Assembly: GCF_048594095.1 (NCBI RefSeq)
Contig: NC_132804.1
Span: 23,915,773 to 23,979,772 of the forward strand
Reading direction: 5' to 3'
Length of the DNA stretch: 64,000 bases
Source: Paramormyrops kingsleyae
Taxonomy: Eukaryota > Chordata > Actinopteri > Osteoglossiformes > Mormyridae
The position numbers were made by a program, and so were the translations under genes. Of this stretch, positions 58,255-64,000 are shown in pieces (the stretch's first letter is position 1; each line of letters begins with the position of its first letter). The notes under the pieces were generated by a model. That model was given only the letters and a program-made list of their open reading frames with translations. It had not been told where the DNA came from and did not search any database.

Positions 58255-58490
58255 GCACAAGGCGGGGGTACACCCTGGATGGGGTGTTGGGCCATCTCAG
58301 GGCACAAGGCGGGGGTACACCCTGGATGGGGTGTCGGGCCATCTCAGGGCACAAGGCGGGGGTACACCCTGGATGGGGTGTCGGGCCATCTCAGGGCACA
58401 AGGCGGGGGTACACCCTGGATGGGGTGTCGGGCCATCTCAGGGCACAAGGCGGGGGTACACCCTGGATGGGGTGTCGGGTCGTCTAAGGC
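58255..58490. repeat. Minisatellite, 47-bp unit, five copies
   Basis: GCACAAGGCGGGGGTACACC starts at 58255, 58302, 58349, 58396 and 58443, an exact 47-bp period, followed by a broken sixth unit (AAGGCGGGGGTCC). Units are almost identical; the first has GTTGGG where later ones have GTCGGG. As 47 is not a multiple of three, the unit is read in all three frames in turn, which explains overlapping open frames of up to 97 codons here. They are not genes. Confidence 0.95.
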
Positions 58491-59394
58491 GGGGGTCCTG
58501 TTGGTAGAAGTGTCAGCTGAACACTCCACAGTAATGAAAGTTTTGTCTGCAGTGCAGGGTCACGTTCATTAGACAGGGCAGAAGAGCAGCTGCCGCCTGT
58601 GTCCTAACGTTGCTAAATTGGTGCTTAACCTGCCAGAGGCTGACTGAGCGCCATCTCAGTAAATGCTCAGCTGCAAGACATAATGATGATCTCCTGCATG
58701 AGCACGCTGGGGGAGTGGCCAGCGAGAAGACCCTAGCGGCACGGGGATGGTGCGGCTTATTCGGGACAGGATGTTCTGGGGTATCGGGTATGGATCGAGA
58801 CGGCGAGTGTGGCAAGGAAATGCTGAAAATAATGCTTCCATCAGGGTAGGAAGGGGGGTAAAAATCAAACTCAGACGTCTGGGTCAGGGACAAAATAAAA
58901 CTAAAATGAGTTTTTTTTAGCTGCTATAGGGATCTGACTGGTGTTAGGACTTCAGTTTGAGGCAGAGGGTGGGGATTAAAGAAAGCAGAACATGCCACAT
59001 TATATCTATAATTGGGAACGAGGGCGGCTGAAGCCAGTTAGCCCTGACGATTGTGGTCACCTGACCCTGTCTCTCGAGATGGACAGTGGCCACGTCTCCC
59101 CTGTCCTCACCCTCTTTTCTTCCAGTCTTGACCTCCAAGTGTGCGTTTGCCATTCTGGCAGCCTCAAGTAAAACACTCTTAATGTTACTCAGTCTGCTAA
59201 CTGCTAATCTGTAATCTGTTAGCTGGTAGGTCTTTTCCTAGGCAAGAGAAATCTTTGCTTGTTGCCATAGTTTTGTCGTGTCTCGGTGCCGAGCCTCCCA
59301 CGCATATGAGGAAGCAGAGCAGCAACAAACACTGGGGGGGCGTGGGGGGCCTGCCTGCTGTTGGACCTTTACTTGGAGGGCAAGTAACAGTGAC

Positions 59395-59415
59395 GGGGGG
59401 GGGGGGGGGGGGGGG
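59395..59415 (+). repeat. G-run of 21
   Basis: A G homopolymer after AACAGTGAC on the + strand. A G7 CGT G6 stretch (59334-59349) precedes it. Confidence 0.85.
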
Positions 59416-60179
59416 AATTGGACTGTAAGTGACAGAAGCATGTTGTGTCAGTGATATAAGGACATCTAGTGGAAGAAAGTAATACAGAAATTGCAGTATG
59501 GCCATCGGAAAGAAGCATGTGTTTCCTGTACTTTGTATGACATTTAAGCTGTAATATGTACATTGATTTATTTCTCAGCGACATATTTTCTTGACTAAAA
59601 ATTGCAATAATGTCAAGAGTTGTTATATGTAGCTTCAAATCCTTCAGGAGTCAAGCCACAGGATTAGCCTTTATTAGGGCGGCCAGTAAAACGCATTAAT
59701 AACACGTCATATAGCTTTGTGGCGTCACTGTGGACCAGAGCGGCTCTCACTGTTAGATCGTGTAGCAGTCGGCGTCCCAGTTGTAAGGCCGCTTGTCTCC
59801 TGACACAACGCCTGATGTTTTTTCTTTCCTAGCTGCTGGCGGTGACACACTCCAGCACGTTTCTTGAATGCTAACGCAGCTAGCGCTTCCCCAGGCCCGT
59901 GATGCCTCCTTGTGCGCTGGCTAATTACACTGTCATCGTCACGGCAAGCTGCTCGCACCGTAACACCACACGGTGCTTGGTGGCCTCTGTCACGTAAAGC
60001 AGGAGTGCTGAGCAGTTTGTTCAATTTCTGGAGCTGGGAGACACATGTATGCTGTTACTGCAAAAGGTTTGTCCTGTGATAGTATTTAGGGGAGTCTCTA
60101 GAGGGCAGGCAAGAAGGATGGAAAGCTCACTCTCCAGGTGACGCTGTAAATGGATGTGACTGAGAGCGTTGCGGATGTG

Positions 60180-60450
60180 GCCTTGTGGCAGCATGGTTAG
60201 AATGTTTGCGTCACACCTCCCCAGGTCTGTGTGTGTGGAGACTGCATGTTCTCCATCATCGGGTTCCCCCTGGTTTCTCCAAAAGCATGCTAAAGTAAAT
60301 TGGAGATGCCAAATTACTCATCAGTGTCAATGTTTGTGTGAATGGTGTTGGTGCCCCATCCTGGGTTATTCCCTGCCTTGCGCCTGTAGGTTCTGGGATA
60401 GGCTCCGGACCCCCACGACCCTGCACAGGACATGAAGGAATGAGAGCGTC
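60180..60450 (+). repeat. R1 repeat copy, sense, nearly complete
   Basis: GTGGCAGCATGGTTAGAATG, GTCACACCTCCCCAGGTCTG, ACTGCATGTTCTCCATCATC, CCCCTGGTTTCTCC, GGTGCCCCATCCTGGGTTAT, CCCTGCCTTGCGCCTGTAGG and GGATAGGCTCCGGACCCCC appear in order. The GATGG tail is replaced by GACATGAAGGAATG. Confidence 0.75.
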
Positions 60451-60994
60451 GCCAGTCTCAAAAGACATGAGGACATTTAAAAGCCTGGATAGTTTTTTTT
60501 TTTTCCAGTTTTAGTGCCAAAGCCTTGAAAATGCAACAGCCGGGATCAATAATAGGAAGTCTTCAGTATTCTACAAAGAGAAATTAACTGAGGAAATGAG
60601 AATGTAGGAAGCAGGAATAATATAAATGCAAGGATTCCACCTGAAACAATATCAATACAACATTAAGTGGAATAGAGGTTTCTAAAACAAACTTTAGCAA
60701 AATTAAATGTGAGACTACTGACTGCACTACATGGACGTCTTACTGGTTTATTACTAATTAGTTAATTATTATAATTACAACTGAAATACTAATTTACTGT
60801 AGAAAAATCACTTCAGTTTGCCCTTATTAAAATGGACCAAAGGAGTTTTCCTGTGTAGAATATACTAGCAGAAAGCCATCATTTGGGTGACCTGCCCAAG
60901 AGCAGAGAGCAGTAATTCAACAGGAATATTTTGGTGACCATGTGAGCATTATACATTTGCTGGTCTCTGAATTGCCTGGCGAGTGTGGCTGTGT

Positions 60995-61110
60995 TTGTGA
61001 GTGTGTGCCCTGTGTTGGCCTGCCTTGTGTCCCGTGGTTTCTGGGATTGTCTCCAGGCTCTCCACAACCCTGTGTTGGGTATGCGGTCAGAGAAAATGGA
61101 TAAATAGACA
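60995..61110 (+). repeat. R1 repeat tail half
   Basis: GTGTGTGCCCTGTGTTGGCC, TGCCTTGTGTCCCGTGGTTT, CTGGGATTGTCTCCAGGCTC and GAGAAAATGGATAAATAG match the distal half of sense R1. The head half is missing. Confidence 0.6.
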
Positions 61111-61537
61111 AATTCATTACTCTCTGTTTCTTTTTTTAAACTGAAAGATTTATAAATCCAGCCTACTATTATATACAAATAACATCCAAGCAAAAACGAA
61201 AACAAATATATATGTATTATTTGGTATATTCAATTTATGTATTCGGAGCATAAAAATGTTGTTTTGCAGCTTTACTTTTGCATTTCAGTCCAGAATTCTA
61301 ATTTCATGGTTTGTTTCATTTTAGTTTCCACATTGCCTTGTTGGATTGAAAACGGAACACCACTCTGTCCTCTATTTGCGTGATAGCAGAGCTAACGAAT
61401 ATGCTCCGTAATTATCACTGCAGCTTATTCAAGGGAAATCAAGTACCAGATGTTTTCAGGGAGCAATATCAGGCTAGGCTCTTTTCCAGGGCAACTTACC
61501 CAGCCATTAAACATTGGGAAAGTTTAGGTTTAGATTA

Positions 61538-61860
61538 CATCCATCCATCTTCTAATTGCTTATCCTGACCAGGGTAACCTGGAGCCCCCCATAGGGCTCA
61601 AGGCTGGGGTACACCCTGGGTGGGGTACCAGCAAGGGCGTAGATTTGGCTATGGACAGTGGAGACATGACCCTACCAGGATTGTGGGAGTACCGTGTGTG
61701 TTTAGGAGGGCGGGGGGATGGCATGAACTTTGTCCCTACCAATGTAGACACCAAACCTGTGTCCTTAGGTGCCAGTCCATCACAAGACACATACAGTATA
61801 TGAACACACAACGTACGGAACACGATGGGCCTTTTGCAGACACCAGTTAGTCTAACTTTC
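61538..61860 (-). repeat. R1 repeat copy, ATCC-tailed
   Basis: CATCCATCCATCTTCTAATT, GCTTATCCTGACCAGGGTAA, GGGCTCAAGGCTGGGGTACA, GGTGCCAGTCCATCACAAGA and GCAGACACCAGTTAGTC mark the copy. A segment around 61635-61740 does not belong to the usual order and may be an insertion. The (CA)n array follows. Confidence 0.7.
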
Positions 61861-61898
61861 TATTCATCTGACTGCAGCAGTAACCGAGAGAGCATGCA

Positions 61899-61902
<4 letters not shown>

Positions 61903-61963
<61 letters not shown>
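61903..61963. repeat. (CA)n microsatellite, about 30 units
   Basis: An uninterrupted AC dinucleotide array of about 61 bp directly after GCAAAGT. Its purity suggests it is variable between individuals. Confidence 0.97.
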
Positions 61964-61965
<2 letters not shown>

Positions 61966-62103
61966 GTGGAGGTGGGACACAATCCTGCAGCCACAGGGGG
62001 GTGAGGCAGTAGTGCTGCCCATTTAGATAACATATCGCAAAAGTAGTTCTTTCACCGCACAGCAATCTGCATGTTTATAACCTTGAGGCGAGAAAAGAAA
62101 CTA

Positions 62104-62290
62104 AGATGAGATGAGATTGGATACTTTTATTCTCACCGTACAGATGCAATGAGATGTCGCTTGGAGCTAAAGCCTGTAGAGGCCTAGTTAAGGATAAAGT
62201 ATAAATACAGATAAGATATATGATAAAACAAGGAAAATTAAATATATATAGGCAGAATAAAAGGAATAAAAATAAATGAATAAAACGCCA
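62104..62290. repeat. Dispersed repeat, TTTTATTCTCACCGTACA type
   Basis: GGATACTTTTATTCTCACCG then TACAGATGCAATGAGATGTC resembles a common fish repeat of the form TACTTTATTGTCATTGTACA ... GAAAT. The interior (62190-62290) is A-rich. The copy is old and its ends are unclear. Confidence 0.4.
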
Positions 62291-62359
62291 GTACTGGAAG
62301 CAAAGAGCCTAATAGCCCATCATTATTAGAATGATTTTACACAACAGAATAATTTGCTT

Positions 62360-62377
62360 GGGGGGGGGGGGGGGGGG
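62360..62377 (+). repeat. G-run of 18
   Basis: A G homopolymer after AATTTGCTT and before TAGAATAAA on the + strand. Confidence 0.85.
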
Positions 62378-62637
62378 TAGAATAAATAAATTATTACACT
62401 TGCGGAATAGGGAGGTAAATAAGTAAAGTAAATAGCAAAAGAGTAGTCACAGTTATTAAAGTTATGGCACCTTTTGTAGGGGGGTCCAGTCACTGAGGAG
62501 GTGGGGCTGGGGGGGCAGCAGCTGACATAGTAGATGCACTGCAATCGAAAACCATTTTTGCCCCGAAGACCAAGAAATGGTTTTAAATACGATCTGAGGC
62601 ACAACTAGGAGCTGTAAAGGGACAGGTGTGTGTGTGT

Positions 62638-62653
62638 GGGGGGGGGGGGGGGG
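62638..62653 (+). repeat. G-run of 16 after a (GT)n tract
   Basis: GGTGTGTGTGTGT runs directly into 16 G residues. The mixed GT/G tract suggests replication slippage. Confidence 0.85.
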
Positions 62654-62760
62654 TGCTTGGGACGTGGGGGTCAGAAAACACAAAATTCCTCCTGGTACCA
62701 ACTGATCTGGAGCAGCCAGGAGGAAGGTTGTCCAGATTGGAGTCACAGTCAGTCCGAGCT

Positions 62761-63200
62761 AGATGGGAGGGGGGCCGGATCAGCGGACAGGGTCACTAGG
62801 AGCGCGGCCGCCAAGAATAATCTGCATGTCGTACCCGCCGGTGCTGCTAGGTAATCGGATGAGGGAACCTCTGAAAGAACATCGAGGTTGTGGACGAGCA
62901 GATGTCGGCATCCTTTGCCGGCGACTTGACTCCTGACACCGCGACACTCAGAAGCGCAGCCAGAAGAGGCTACACAAGGCATCAGAGCCAAGCGAGGGGC
63001 GAGACGCGGAAGGAACGGCGGGTGGACAGATGGACGCGGCGGGAGAGCGTTACATGGAATCAAACAAAATCCTTCAGCATGACCTGCGGGGCCGACTCCT
63101 GTGTTCCTGTGCCCTTCCCACCGCCGCCACCCCCGAAGCTGGACGAGCCGAGGCCGAGGGAGGCCTTGAAGAAGACAGTATACAGAGACCGCATCTTACT
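62761..63200. other. CpG-rich block with a proline-rich open frame
   Basis: I count roughly 30 CpG in about 440 bp, including GCGGCCGC, against a CpG-poor surround. The open frame 62890-63213 (+) ends with PVPFPPPPPPKLDEPRPREA. I do not recognise it and it has no clear splice-linked partner. It might be an old retroelement piece, an intronic CpG island or an unrecognised exon. The evidence does not decide. Confidence 0.3.
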
Positions 63201-64000
63201 ACTGTACATTTAAGCCTTCTGGATTTTCTGGTAGCACTTCACAGTTCTCGGCACAGACACTAAAATGAGTCTGCAGTGTGATTCCAAATACCTCTTTCTG
63301 TGTGTTTTCTGCGATGACTGGAGTCCTGTACAGGGTGTTCCCCTGCATTGTGTCCTGTTCTTCCAGATAGAAGGCAGTAGGATGGGTGGATGGGATATTT
63401 CCTGGGATATGGGACATGCTGGAAAGTTCTATTTGTTTAATGACATGCCAGGTGAGAGGAATCCACGATTGTACATACAACGGAAAACAGTTTGGCTCGC
63501 TCCTAAAAGCAGCATCAGTACACAACAGCAACGACACATTTACGCACAGTAAAACCGGGCACAATAAATAACAGTGATATCATTTATTTCATAAACTGTT
63601 AAAGTAAAATGTAAAACGCTGCAGGCATGTTGGTACAAGATTCAGAAAGAGGCGATTTGAAGCCATCTCTCCTTATTACCCTTTCAGAAAAGAGGAACCA
63701 GGAGCTGGCATAGAATAGGGTGGAACTTTAGGATGCAATTGTTGCCACTCTTCTTTCGTGTCATTATCCATTACACATGCATTATCGCAAGAACTGCGGC
63801 AATTGCCTCAAGAAGCCGCTCGTTCTAAATCAAAGGGCCGCAACATCACCATAAAAAATATAAATGTCTTTGTATATCACCTTATTCCTGAAAAACAAAA
63901 CCACAATAGCGTGTTATGAACTTATTAGCCCTGGTGTTAACCACTAAAGCTTTAACTTACAAGCAGCATGGGTATTGAACAAGACCTGCTTTTATTGTTA

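Larger units (their letters stand above)
56802..64000 (+). other. dock3 intron downstream of the last visible exon
   Basis: The donor is GTGAGC at 56802; no acceptor-linked DOCK3 exon was found to the end of the window. Contents are an R1-derived minisatellite (58158-58490), R1 copies (60180, 61000, 61538), G-runs at 59395, 62360 and 62638, a (CA)n array (61903-61963), a dispersed repeat at 62104-62290 and a CpG-rich block (62761-63200). I see nothing in 56810-58150, 58500-59390 and 63210-64000. Confidence 0.75.

Noticed and set aside
58223..58572. Repeated GYTLDGVSGHLRAQGG-like peptide frames
   Set aside because: The 47-bp tandem unit is read in all three frames. It is a repeat, not a protein.
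59238..59505. Poly-Pro minus frames near 59395
   Set aside because: They are produced by translating the opposite strand of the 21-G run.
56802..64000. A further dock3 exon (CNNESEW...)
   Set aside because: Searched by eye and not found. The next exon is presumably outside the window.

Overview
The window is vertebrate nuclear DNA, most likely from a ray-finned fish. Coding sequence is sparse and split into short exons with GT/AG splice sites. The rest is intron, filled with transposon families typical of fish: a Rex3/RTE LINE with a GATG tail, Tc1, hAT, a CR1-group LINE, a gypsy-type LTR, and a dispersed repeat ending in ATCCATCC/GATGGATGG. There is no bacterial gene organisation, no operon and no CRISPR array. 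I cannot name the species.

One gene is supported: dock3, on the + strand, seen only as an internal part. Eight exons (4072-4168, 30787-30935, 37988-38072, 44051-44092, 45315-45469, 54723-54804, 55291-55351, 56654-56801) join in frame into 819 nt / 273 codons. They encode the stretch between the N-terminal SH3 domain and the C2/DHR-1 domain of the Rac activator DOCK3 (MOCA). This is the helical region which, in the DOCK-A/B families, packs against SH3 and helps bind ELMO. The SH3 exons upstream and the exon after 56801 were not found and probably lie outside. The match to DOCK3 over DOCK4 is clear from the peptide HLSSRHSVQQSTSQ and from RHGETC, which DOCK4 lacks.

Layout. 1-4071: upstream intron with a 40-bp tandem repeat, two G-runs and a CpG-rich block at 2161-2560. 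4169-30786: a 26.6-kb intron with many R1-family repeats, a candidate MITE, four long G-runs, a solo LTR and an internally deleted Rex3 element. 30936-37987: a nested transposon stack (a Tigger-like element inside a hAT inside an older repeat R2) and a CR1-group reverse-transcriptase fragment with a 266-codon open frame. 38073-44050: a second R2 copy that preserves the empty hAT site, and a 45-bp minisatellite. 45470-54722: an exactly bounded, internally deleted Tc1 element, a large dispersed repeat and a second CR1 fragment inside an R1 copy. 56802-64000: a 47-bp minisatellite grown from R1, a (CA)n array, three G-runs and a CpG-rich block.

The only functional product visible is the DOCK3 protein segment. 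All transposon coding regions are broken. I found no new biological system. The most informative signals are the nested insertions with their empty-site reference, the birth of a minisatellite from a dispersed repeat, and a strong strand bias of long G-runs on the sense strand of the transcript.
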